DNA from: Cupriavidus numazuensis
GTDB lineage: Bacteria; Pseudomonadota; Gammaproteobacteria; Burkholderiales; Burkholderiaceae
NCBI RefSeq assembly: GCF_905397435.1
Contig: NZ_CAJPVI010000018.1
Location: forward strand, 80,288 to 144,287
Length of the DNA: 64,000 nt
Reading direction: 5' to 3'
Numbering within the stretch: position 1 is the first letter of the stretch; the number at the start of each line of letters is the position of its first letter. The position numbers and the translations under genes were made by a program. Positions 57,206 through 63,753 of the stretch are shown piece after piece. The notes under the pieces are model-generated. The model did not search any database and was not told the DNA's origin. It saw only the letters and a program-made list of their open reading frames with translations.

Positions 57206-57805
57206 ATGCCTCACGACACCGCCGACCTGGAAGCCCTTCGCCCCCACCTGCTTCGCTTCGCGCGGCTGCAGCTGCGCGACGAAGCGCTCGCGGAAGACGC
57301 GGTGTCCGACACCCTGCTGGCCGTGCTGGAGCACCCGGAACGCTTTGCCGGGCAATCTGCGCTGAAGACCTACCTGGTCGGCATCCTCAAGCACAAGATC
57401 ATCGACCTGCTGCGCAGCGGCCGGCGCGAAGTGCGGCTGGCGCTGGCCACCGACGAGGACGGCGAGACCCAGTCCGAGCAGGACGCCTTCGACGCGCTCT
57501 TCACACGCAACGGCCACTACCAGGACATGCCATCCGACTGGGGCAATCCGGACCGGACGCTGGAGCGGCGCGAGTTCTTCGAGATCCTGCAGGCCTGCGT
57601 CGACCGCCTGCCCGCCAAAACGGCACGGGTCTTCATGATGCGCGAATGGCTGGAGCTCGAGACCGAAGAAATCTGTCAGGATTTGGACGTCAGCGCGACC
57701 AATGTGTGGGTCATCCTGTACCGCGCCCGTATGCGCCTGCGCGAGTGCCTGGAACTGAACTGGTTCGGGCAGCAGCCCGGACTGACGACCGGCAAGACGC
57801 GGTGA
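57206..57805 (+). CDS. ECF-type RNA polymerase sigma factor
   Basis: A 199-aa sigma-70 family factor with region 2 (LRPHLLRFARLQLRDEALAEDAVSDTLLAVLEHPERFAG, LKTYLVGILKHKIIDLLR) and region 4 (LPAKTARVFMMREWLELETEEICQDLDVSATNVWVILYRARMRLRECLE). The MREW...ETEEIC.DL..S..N.WV.L.RAR form is that of ECF factors paired with a small zinc anti-sigma. ATG at 57206; earlier codons are unconserved. Followed 18 bp later by a zf-HC2 protein and then a CWC protein. Targets and the trigger are unknown. Confidence 0.9.
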   Translation: MPHDTADLEALRPHLLRFARLQLRDEALAEDAVSDTLLAVLEHPERFAGQSALKTYLVGILKHKIIDLLRSGRREVRLALATDEDGETQSEQDAFDALFTRNGHYQDMPSDWGNPDRTLERREFFEILQACVDRLPAKTARVFMMREWLELETEEICQDLDVSATNVWVILYRARMRLRECLELNWFGQQPGLTTGKTR

Positions 57806-57823
57806 CCCGCCTGAAAGGAACCC

Positions 57824-58066
57824 ATGCCTGATTCGTCCCGCCACCGCCTGCTGCCCAACTGCGAGGAAGTCCATCATCTGACCATGAAGGGGATGGATCG
57901 CCCCCTGAGCTGGACCGAGCGTCTGCGCGTGCGCAGCCACCTGGTCATCTGCGACGCCTGCACGCGTTTCAGCGCGCAAATGGAGATGATGCGCTCGGCC
58001 ATGCGCCGGCTGGGCGAGGATGATCAGGACGGCCAGGACGGCGATATGCCGGGAAGCCCGCGGTGA
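57824..58066 (+). CDS. Small zinc-finger anti-sigma factor
   Basis: An 80-aa soluble protein with the zf-HC2 motif: Cys in LPNCEEVHHLTM, His in RSHLVICDACTRF, and the CxxC (CDAC), which binds zinc in ZAS-type anti-sigma factors. No membrane helix, so it may sense cytosolic signals such as thiol oxidation or metal. The C-terminal part is acidic. It is directly downstream of the ECF gene, and its stop overlaps the CWC gene start by 4 bp. Confidence 0.85.
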   Translation: MPDSSRHRLLPNCEEVHHLTMKGMDRPLSWTERLRVRSHLVICDACTRFSAQMEMMRSAMRRLGEDDQDGQDGDMPGSPR

Positions 58067-58293
58067 CCGATCCGTCCACCGTGCTCGCCGGCCAGTTGCG
58101 CCCGGTCGAACACTGCAGCGAGTGCGGAGCGGGCTTCGTGTGCGGCTACGTGGCCGGCTTGCCCGAATGCTGGTGCGCCAGCCAGCCGCTGCTGCCCGCG
58201 CGCAGGATCGTGCCGAACCAGCACTGCCTGTGCCCGACCTGCCTGCAGAAACGCCAGGCCGCGGCTCAGGAAGCCTCTCAGACCCCGGACTGA
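58063..58293 (+). CDS. Cysteine-rich CWC-family protein
   Basis: A 76-aa protein with about eight cysteines in a metal-binding pattern: HCSECGAGFVCG, ECWCAS (the CWC motif) and CLCPTCLQKRQA. The family is widespread in betaproteobacteria, and its function is unknown. The 4-bp overlap with the anti-sigma gene places it in the sigma operon as third gene, which hints at a link with metal or redox stress. Its 3' end overlaps the convergent YdcZ-like gene by 16 bp. Confidence 0.82.
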   Translation: MTDPSTVLAGQLRPVEHCSECGAGFVCGYVAGLPECWCASQPLLPARRIVPNQHCLCPTCLQKRQAAAQEASQTPD

Positions 58294-58796
58294 AGCGGAG
58301 GCGCGGCTTGCGGCCGCGCCTCATGTGCCGCACTCCACTGCATCACCACCATGCCGGCCACGATCAGCGCCGCGCCGGCCACGCGTGCCGGCGTCAGCGC
58401 ACGCACCGCGAAGCCTGCCAGCCCGAAGTGATCGACCGCCAGGGCCGCCGCCACCTGGCCGGCCACCACCGCGGCAATGAAGCCGCCGGCACCCAATCGC
58501 GGCGCCATCAGCAACGCGGCTGTGATATAGAAGACGCCCAGCACCCCGCCGATCCATATCCATGGCGGCCGGGACGCCGACAGCGGCAGCGTCGGCAGTG
58601 GCACCTTCAACAGCCAGAGCAGCGGCAGGATGGCGGCCAGGCTGACCAGCAGGGATACCACCGTCGCCCACAGCGGATGCCCGAGCGTGCGGCTAAGCGT
58701 GGCGTTGGCGCCTGCCTGAAACGGAATGGCCGCCCCGGCCAGCACGGCCGTGGCAAGCGGGAGAAGCAGGTTTGTCGGAAGGGTCGTGCCTGACAT
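58278..58796 (-). CDS. YdcZ/DUF606-type DMT transporter (short form)
   Basis: A 172-aa membrane protein with five hydrophobic helices, one DMT half-transporter, probably working as a dimer. AGAAIPFQAGANATLSRTLGHPLWATVVSLLVS and GGVLGVFYITAALLMAPRLGAGGFIAAVVAGQV are DUF606 blocks. It is divergent from the LysR gene at 58891, its probable regulator. Substrate unknown. Confidence 0.87.
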   Translation of the reverse strand: MSGTTLPTNLLLPLATAVLAGAAIPFQAGANATLSRTLGHPLWATVVSLLVSLAAILPLLWLLKVPLPTLPLSASRPPWIWIGGVLGVFYITAALLMAPRLGAGGFIAAVVAGQVAAALAVDHFGLAGFAVRALTPARVAGAALIVAGMVVMQWSAAHEARPQAAPPLQSGV

Positions 58797-58835
58797 GGCG
58801 CACTCCGTAAGGCAATATTCGATGCCTGACAGTGT

Positions 58836-58857
58836 GAAATATCGCAGAATGAATTTC
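58836..58857. promoter_or_regulatory. Inverted repeat in the ydcZ-like / LysR divergent region
   Basis: GAAAT (58836-58840) and ATTTC (58853-58857) form an inverted repeat with a 12-bp spacer. The 94-bp region is markedly more A+T-rich than its surroundings. The spacing fits a LysR T-N11-A type site, but the arms are short. Confidence 0.35.
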
Positions 58858-58890
58858 CAATTCTGCTTTCATACGTTTAATATTCACCGA

Positions 58891-59826
58891 ATGAATAGCC
58901 TACGCGGTATCGACCTGAACCTGCTGGTGGTGCTGGAAGCACTGCTGGCCGAACGCCACATCTCCCGCGCCGCGCTGCGCCTGCACCTGAGCCAGCCGGC
59001 GGTCAGCCACGCGCTGGGCCGGCTGCGCCAGTTGCTGGACGATCCCATCCTGGTACGCGGCAAGGGCGGACTCGTGCCAAGCGCGCGCGCCCATGAAATC
59101 GCCGGCCCGCTGGCCGAAGCGCTGTCGCAAGTGCGGATTCTGCTCGGACCCGGCGGTTTCCAACCCGCCACGGCGCGCCGCACGTTCCGTCTGGCGATGT
59201 CGGACTACGGCGCGCTGGTCGTGCTGCCGCGGCTGCTGCGCGCGGTGCGCAAGGCGGCGCCAAATATCGACCTCGTGGTTACACAGGCGAGCCGTGAAGC
59301 CATGACGGCACAGGTGGCCGACGGCGAGATCGACATGGCGCTGGGCGTCTTCGCGCATCAGCCGGAAGGCGTGCAGGCGACGGCCCTGTTCGAAGAAAGC
59401 TATGCCTGCGCCGTCGATGCGGCGACCGTGCGCGACACCGGCAGGCTGGACCAGGTGGCTTACCTCGCGCGTTCCCACGTGCTGGTCGCCACGCACAGCG
59501 AGCGTGTCGATGCCATCGATGCCGCGGTCGCCAAGATCGGTGGACGCCGCAAGATCGCCTGCGTGGTACCGCATTGGAGCGTGGCGCCCGCATTGATCGC
59601 CGGCACCAACCTGGTCCTGACCACGGCACGCCGCAGCCTGGCGGCACTGGAAGCGGATCCGCGCTACGCGGTGTTCGATCCGCCGTTCCCGCTCGACGAC
59701 TTCACGTTCAGCATGATCTGGCACGACCGCACCGACGCCGATCCGGGCCACACCTGGCTGCGCGAACGCGTGCAGGCCGCTGCGGCCACTCAGGAATCGG
59801 ACGAGCCGATCAGCTTGCGCGGCTGA
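58891..59826 (+). CDS. LysR-family regulator (NahR/NodD-like branch)
   Basis: A 311-aa LysR protein beginning MNSLRGIDLNLLVVLEALLAERHISRAALRLHLSQPAVSHALGRLRQLLDDPILVRGKGGLVPSARA, the wording typical of the NahR/NodD/LinR branch. The effector domain includes RRTFRLAMSDYGALVVLPRLLRAVR. It is divergent from the YdcZ-like transporter gene, which it probably controls. Its 3' end overlaps a small gene on the other strand (59790-59963). Confidence 0.9.
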   Translation: MNSLRGIDLNLLVVLEALLAERHISRAALRLHLSQPAVSHALGRLRQLLDDPILVRGKGGLVPSARAHEIAGPLAEALSQVRILLGPGGFQPATARRTFRLAMSDYGALVVLPRLLRAVRKAAPNIDLVVTQASREAMTAQVADGEIDMALGVFAHQPEGVQATALFEESYACAVDAATVRDTGRLDQVAYLARSHVLVATHSERVDAIDAAVAKIGGRRKIACVVPHWSVAPALIAGTNLVLTTARRSLAALEADPRYAVFDPPFPLDDFTFSMIWHDRTDADPGHTWLRERVQAAAATQESDEPISLRG

Positions 59827-59963
59827 CGCGCAGGCGTCGGCCTGCCGCCGGTCTGCGGCGGGCCCGACTTGCGCACGGCGCCTTTGCCGCGCGACGGTTG
59901 CGGCGCGCCCGTGCCGCCACGGAATACGAGCTTCTGGCGGGTACCGAGCTGCTTGTTGGCCAT
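59790..59963 (-). CDS. 57-aa basic small protein downstream of PCuAC
   Basis: A 57-residue frame: it starts MANKQLGTRQKLVFRGGTG, continues with Pro/Arg/Lys-rich APQPSRGKGAVRKSGPP and ends PRKLIGSSDS. A strong ribosome site (GGGGGAAGAG) directly precedes the ATG. It begins 24 bp after the PCuAC stop on the same strand, so it is likely the second gene of that transcript. The last 37 bp overlap the convergent LysR gene. No known domain is recognised; the net positive charge suggests binding to nucleic acid or membrane. It could be a chance frame, but start context and position argue otherwise. Confidence 0.6.
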   Translation of the reverse strand: MANKQLGTRQKLVFRGGTGAPQPSRGKGAVRKSGPPQTGGRPTPARQPRKLIGSSDS

Positions 59964-59987
59964 CTCTTCCCCCGCCGCTCGGTCGAT

Positions 59988-60464
59988 TTAGTGCTTGTGA
60001 TCGCCGTGGCCGCCCTGGCTGGCGGCGCTGGCGGTCATGTCGCGCACTTCGGCGGTGACCTTCTGCTCGATCACCTTGCCGCCCTGCTCGATCTTCAGCG
60101 TGATGGGCACCGTATCGCCCTTCTTGAGCTGGGATTTCAGGTCCGTCAGCATCACGTGGTAGCCGCCCGGCTTGAGTTCGACGTCCTGCATCTTCGGCAG
60201 ATCCAGCGACGGGATCTGGCGCATGCGCATGACGTTGCCTTCCATCTTCATCTCGTGCAGCTCCGCCACACCGACCGGCGACGACACGCCGACCAGCTTC
60301 GCGTTGTCATGCGCGTGCAGCACCATGAAGGCGCCCGACGCCGTCTGGGTCGGCACCGTGCCGCGCACCCAGGCGTTGCTGACATCGACCTGCGCCAGCG
60401 CGGCGCCCGAGGCCAGCATGGCGAACGATGCGGCCAGCGTGGCCGCGCGGAATTTGGCTTGCAT
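59988..60464 (-). CDS. Periplasmic copper chaperone PCu(A)C
   Basis: A 158-aa exported protein. The signal peptide covers about residues 1-24 (ending SGAALA-QVDV). The cupredoxin-like domain has the copper ligands of the family: VAELHEMKMEG (His and Met) and GGYHVMLTDLK (His and Met), with ASGAFMVLHAHDNAKLVG. A His-rich tail (GGHGDHKH) adds extra metal sites. PCuAC delivers Cu(I) to the CuA or CuB centre of cytochrome oxidase. It is divergent from regB and shares with it a RegA-like box (60567-60583). Confidence 0.93.
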   Translation of the reverse strand: MQAKFRAATLAASFAMLASGAALAQVDVSNAWVRGTVPTQTASGAFMVLHAHDNAKLVGVSSPVGVAELHEMKMEGNVMRMRQIPSLDLPKMQDVELKPGGYHVMLTDLKSQLKKGDTVPITLKIEQGGKVIEQKVTAEVRDMTASAASQGGHGDHKH

Positions 60465-60566
60465 GTAGGGCTCTCCCGAAAGCAGACATTAGACCATGCT
60501 ACCGCCGGACGGTGCCGGCAGCGCAGATAACCGGATAGTCTGGCAGCCGCAGCCCCACGTGACCAA

Positions 60567-60583
60567 TGCGGCAAGGTGTCGCA
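60567..60583. promoter_or_regulatory. RegA-like box between PCuAC and regB
   Basis: TGCGGCA-AGG-TGTCGCA is a 7-3-7 inverted repeat with one mismatch. The inner GCGGCAAGGTGTCGC fits GNGRC-N5-GNCGC, the box known for RegA/RegR-type regulators. It lies in the divergent region, 103 bp from the PCuAC start and 40 bp from the regB start. Confidence 0.55.
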
Positions 60584-60622
60584 CATGCCGGAGCCGCCGG
60601 GCCGCATTGATACACTCGCAGC

Positions 60623-61987
60623 ATGCATGCCGCTCCCGCCGCTCCTGCCGGTGCCCATCCGCCAGCCTTCACCGCTTCGCCGCCACTTCCGGCCGGCCCC
60701 GCCGCGCGCCCGAACCTGGTGAGCCTGCGCCGGCTGTTCTGGCTGCGCTGGGCGCTGCTGGCCGGGCAGGCACTGTGCCTGCTGTCGTGCGAGCCGATCA
60801 TCGGCGTCGCGCTGCCGACGGGCCCGCTGCTGGTTGTCTTCGCGCTGCAGGCGCTGTTCAACGTGCTGACCGGACTGCGCCTGCGGCTGCACACCCGGCA
60901 CGGCACGGTGCCCGGCGAAGCCGAGCTGATGGGCCAGTTGCTGGTCGACCTGACCGCGCTGTCGGCAATCCTGTTCTATACCGGCGGCGCCACCAACCCG
61001 TTCGTGTCTTTCTATCTGCCGGGGCTGGCCATCGCCGCGGCCATCCTGCCATGGCGGCAAGTGATCGCGCTCGCGTGCTTCGCGCTGGCCTGCTACACGG
61101 TGCTGCTGTTCGAGTACCTGCCGCTGGACCTGCATGATCCGGACAAGGCCGTGAACTACCACCTCGCCGGCATGTGGCTGAATTTCGTGGCCAGCGCGGT
61201 AATGATCGCGCTGTTCGTGGCGCGGCTTTCCGGCGTGCTGCGCCAGCGCGAGGCACAACTGCACCTCGCACGCGAGCAACTGCTGCGTGAAGCGCGCGTG
61301 GAAGACCTCAATGCCCAGGCGGCAGCTGTCGCGCACGAGATCGGCACGCCGCTGGCGACGCTGGCGGTCATCGCGGGCGAGCTGCGCGGCGATGCCTCGG
61401 ACCGTGCGCGCGGTGTCACACCGGTTGCCGACTACCTGCCGGACCTGCTGACCGTCGAACAGCAACTGGAATTGTGCCGAACCATCCTGGCGCGGCTGCG
61501 CGAGGATCCGGCCACGCTCGAGCCCGCGCGCATCGACGCATGGCTCGGCGGCTTCGCCGAGCGCTGGCAACTGCGCCATCCCAATGCCACGTTGCAGGCC
61601 AGCGCCACCGCGCAGGCCGGCGCACTGGCCATCGAACCGGCGCGCGTGGGTCAGATCCTGACCATCCTGCTGGATAACGCTGCGCGCAGCCAGCAATCGG
61701 CCGGGAACGCACAACGGCCGCTGCAACTGGAAATCGCCTTCGAGCAGGGCAACCTCGCCTTCCGCGTGAGCGACCACGGTGATGGCATTCCGCACGAACT
61801 GCGCACGCAGCTTGGCGAAGCGCCCGTGGTCAGTCCGCACGGCGGCCAGGGCATCGGCCTGTACCTCGCGCAGAGCGGCGCGCGGCAGATGGGCGGTGGA
61901 CTCGCCTGGTGCGATCGACCCGGCGGCGGCACCGTCGCCGAACTGCGCGTGCCGTCCTCCCCTTCCCTGGCAGTCAATCCGTCATGA
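60623..61987 (+). CDS. regB: RegB/PrrB-type redox sensor histidine kinase
   Basis: A 454-aa membrane kinase. Six helices cover about residues 38-200, with GGATNPF (121-127), which fits the GGxxNPF quinone-binding motif of RegB. The H box is AVAHEIGTPLATL (His238). Cys285 in LELCRTILARL sits where RegB has its redox-sensitive cysteine. N box LLDNAARS, G boxes SDHGDGIP and GGQGIGLYLA follow. The kinase is expected to report quinone and thiol redox state. regA overlaps its stop by 4 bp. Upstream the first 30 residues are Pro/Ala-rich. Confidence 0.92.
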   Translation: MHAAPAAPAGAHPPAFTASPPLPAGPAARPNLVSLRRLFWLRWALLAGQALCLLSCEPIIGVALPTGPLLVVFALQALFNVLTGLRLRLHTRHGTVPGEAELMGQLLVDLTALSAILFYTGGATNPFVSFYLPGLAIAAAILPWRQVIALACFALACYTVLLFEYLPLDLHDPDKAVNYHLAGMWLNFVASAVMIALFVARLSGVLRQREAQLHLAREQLLREARVEDLNAQAAAVAHEIGTPLATLAVIAGELRGDASDRARGVTPVADYLPDLLTVEQQLELCRTILARLREDPATLEPARIDAWLGGFAERWQLRHPNATLQASATAQAGALAIEPARVGQILTILLDNAARSQQSAGNAQRPLQLEIAFEQGNLAFRVSDHGDGIPHELRTQLGEAPVVSPHGGQGIGLYLAQSGARQMGGGLAWCDRPGGGTVAELRVPSSPSLAVNPS

Positions 61988-62595
61988 CCGTTACCCACCA
62001 CCCGGTTCCCGAATCGACCGCGCCGGCAGGCACGCCCTTCCTGGTCATCGACGATGATGCGGTGTTCTCCGGCGCGCTGGCCCGTGCGCTGACGCGCCGC
62101 GGCTACGCCGTGCAGGTCGCGCACAACAGCAGCACGGCGCTGGCACTGGCCGCGCGCACGGCGTTTGCGTACGTCACGCTGGACCTGCACCTTGGGCCAC
62201 CACCTGAAGCAGGCAGCACGGCACCGGCCGAGTCCGGGCTGCAACTGGTCGGGCCGTTGCGCCAGTCGCTGCCTGACGCGCGCATCCTGGTGCTGACCGG
62301 CTACGCGAGCATCGCCACCGCGGTGGCCGCGGTCAAGCAAGGAGCCGATGAATACCTGGCCAAACCCGCGAACGTGGATTCGATCCTCACGGCCCTGATG
62401 GCGGGCATCTCTGAGGAGGCGGCGGAAGCCGCGATGGAAGAGCCGGTGCCACTGTCAGTGGCCAGGCTCGAGTGGGAGCACATCCAGCGCGTGCTGAACG
62501 AGCACGGCGGCAATATCTCCGCGACCGCGCGCGCGCTGAACATGCACCGGCGCACGCTGCAGCGCAAGCTGGGCAAGCGGCCGGTATCGCGCTGA
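61984..62595 (+). CDS. regA: RegA/PrrA-type response regulator
   Basis: A 203-aa two-domain regulator. The receiver has the acidic pocket VIDDDAVF (residues 21-28), the phosphoacceptor Asp67 in YVTLDLHLG, and the Lys of EYLAKPANVD. A 12-residue insertion (PPPEAGSTAPAE) after the phosphorylation loop is longer than usual. The C-terminal Fis-type HTH (WEHIQRVLNEHGGNISATARALNMHRRTLQRKLGKRPV) is nearly invariant in RegA, PrrA, ActR and RoxR. Coupled to regB by ATGA. Expected targets include respiratory oxidases. Confidence 0.93.
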   Translation: MTVTHHPVPESTAPAGTPFLVIDDDAVFSGALARALTRRGYAVQVAHNSSTALALAARTAFAYVTLDLHLGPPPEAGSTAPAESGLQLVGPLRQSLPDARILVLTGYASIATAVAAVKQGADEYLAKPANVDSILTALMAGISEEAAEAAMEEPVPLSVARLEWEHIQRVLNEHGGNISATARALNMHRRTLQRKLGKRPVSR

Positions 62596-62609
62596 CCGTA
62601 CGGAGCGGA

Positions 62610-62906
62610 TTACAGCCGAAGCTGCACGTAGTCCCATTCCAGTGCATCGCTGGCGCCGTCCGACTTGTCTTGCCGCGCGACTACGCGCAGCGCGTCGCTG
62701 GCGTGACGGTCGGCCAGCGTGAACAGCTCCCCGGATTGCAGTGCGAGCGTAGCCGCCGCAACCGCGGCGGCGCCCAGGCTGCCATGCCGCGCGACGGGCG
62801 CGGCCGCGCCTGCCGGACGCATGCACAGGAAAGCAGTTGCCGCAGCAATTGCGGCCAACAAGCCGGCGGTAGCGACCACCACGCGGCTGAACTGAGTCTT
62901 CACCAT
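62610..62906 (-). CDS. 98-aa exported or membrane-anchored hypothetical protein
   Basis: I do not recognise this protein. The ATG at 62906 has an excellent ribosome site (AGGAGGAAAAAC). The N-terminus has KTQFSR and a hydrophobic stretch (about residues 8-32, Ala-rich), ending in RPAGAAAPVA, so it is a signal peptide or anchor. The remaining 60 residues are Ala/Leu-rich, then SGELFTLADRHASDALRVVARQDKSDGASDALEWDYVQLRL. It is convergent with regA and divergent from ycnI, and the promoter region carries repeated CTTACC and a RegA-like box. Confidence 0.72.
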   Translation of the reverse strand: MVKTQFSRVVVATAGLLAAIAAATAFLCMRPAGAAAPVARHGSLGAAAVAAATLALQSGELFTLADRHASDALRVVARQDKSDGASDALEWDYVQLRL

Positions 62907-63012
62907 GTTTTTCCTCCTGCCAGTAGGTTGTTGAAATGCGGTGGCTCCCGCATCTGCCATTCGGCTCAAGGTGCGCAAGGGTCTCATCGGGCGGCTGGTG
63001 TGCGCCAGTGTG

Positions 63013-63037
63013 CTTACCAATGCTTACCAACCTTACC
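63013..63037. promoter_or_regulatory. Three CTTACC direct repeats
   Basis: CTTACC occurs at 63013-63018, 63023-63028 and 63032-63037, steps of 10 and 9 bp, in the 271-bp divergent region of the 98-aa gene and ycnI. One turn of helix between units suggests cooperative binding of a regulator on one face. A second pair of direct repeats, GATACGTC (63054-63061, 63063-63070), follows. Confidence 0.5.
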
Positions 63038-63098
63038 GAGATGTGGCAGGGTCGATACGTCTGATACGTCCGTGACACGCATTGCTGACATCCACGGC

Positions 63099-63115
63099 TG
63101 CGGCACTACGCCGCA
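63099..63115. promoter_or_regulatory. RegA-like box upstream of ycnI
   Basis: TGCGGCA-CTA-CGCCGCA is a 7-3-7 inverted repeat with one mismatch. The inner GCGGCACTACGCCGC fits GNGRC-N5-GNCGC, the same design as the box at 60567-60583. It lies 63 bp before the ycnI start. Confidence 0.5.
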
Positions 63116-63177
63116 TCGGCCCACAACACGAGGCAGCAGCCGCGCCGCTAGACTGGCGGGCTGACAAGGAGAACTTC

Positions 63178-63735
63178 ATGCATGACCCGCTTTCCCTGCG
63201 CCGGCTCGCGCGTCAGTGGCTGCTGCCCGCCGCGCTGATGACGGTGTCCGCCGCCGCGTCGGCCCATATCGTCTTCGAACAGAAGCAAGCGCCGGCAGGG
63301 AGCTACTACAAGGGCACGCTGATGGTTGGCCACGGCTGCAATGGCAGCGCCACGCGCGCCATCACGGTCACGATCCCCGACGGCGTGCAAGGCGCGCATC
63401 CGCAGCCGAAGGCCGGCTGGCAGCTCGAGGTCAAGCGCGCAGCGCTGGCCAAGCCCGTCCAGTCGCACGGCAAGCTGATGACCGACGATGTGCGTACGCT
63501 GCGCTGGTTCGGCGGCACGCTGGCCGACGCGCACTTCGACGAGTTCGTGATGCTGATGAAGTTGCCCGAGCAGGGCGGCAAGCTGTACTTCCCTGTCGTG
63601 CAGGAATGCGAGAACGGGACGACGGAATGGACGCAGGTGCCGGCAGACGGACAGACGACGCGTGATTTGAAGTCACCGGCGGCGGAGCTGGAGGTGGTGG
63701 CGCCGGCGGGGCATATGCAGGGGCACTCGCACTAA
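63178..63735 (+). CDS. YcnI-like DUF1775 copper-binding protein
   Basis: A 185-aa exported protein. A signal peptide covers about residues 1-29 and is cut before His (ASA-HIVFEQ), so the mature N-terminal His can bind copper as in YcnI. KGTLMVGHGCNGSATRAITVTIPDGVQGAHPQPKAGWQLEV is the DUF1775 core with GH.C.G and the downstream Trp region. The C-terminus ends in a His-containing tail. ATG at 63178 has an AAGGAG site. It lies near PCuAC and RegBA, which suits copper delivery for respiration. Confidence 0.88.
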   Translation: MHDPLSLRRLARQWLLPAALMTVSAAASAHIVFEQKQAPAGSYYKGTLMVGHGCNGSATRAITVTIPDGVQGAHPQPKAGWQLEVKRAALAKPVQSHGKLMTDDVRTLRWFGGTLADAHFDEFVMLMKLPEQGGKLYFPVVQECENGTTEWTQVPADGQTTRDLKSPAAELEVVAPAGHMQGHSH

Positions 63736-63753
63736 GGGGGGGTGTCAATTGCG

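Noticed and set aside
62301..62576. Minus-strand frame opposite regA
   Set aside because: Antisense to a conserved response regulator and without start context.
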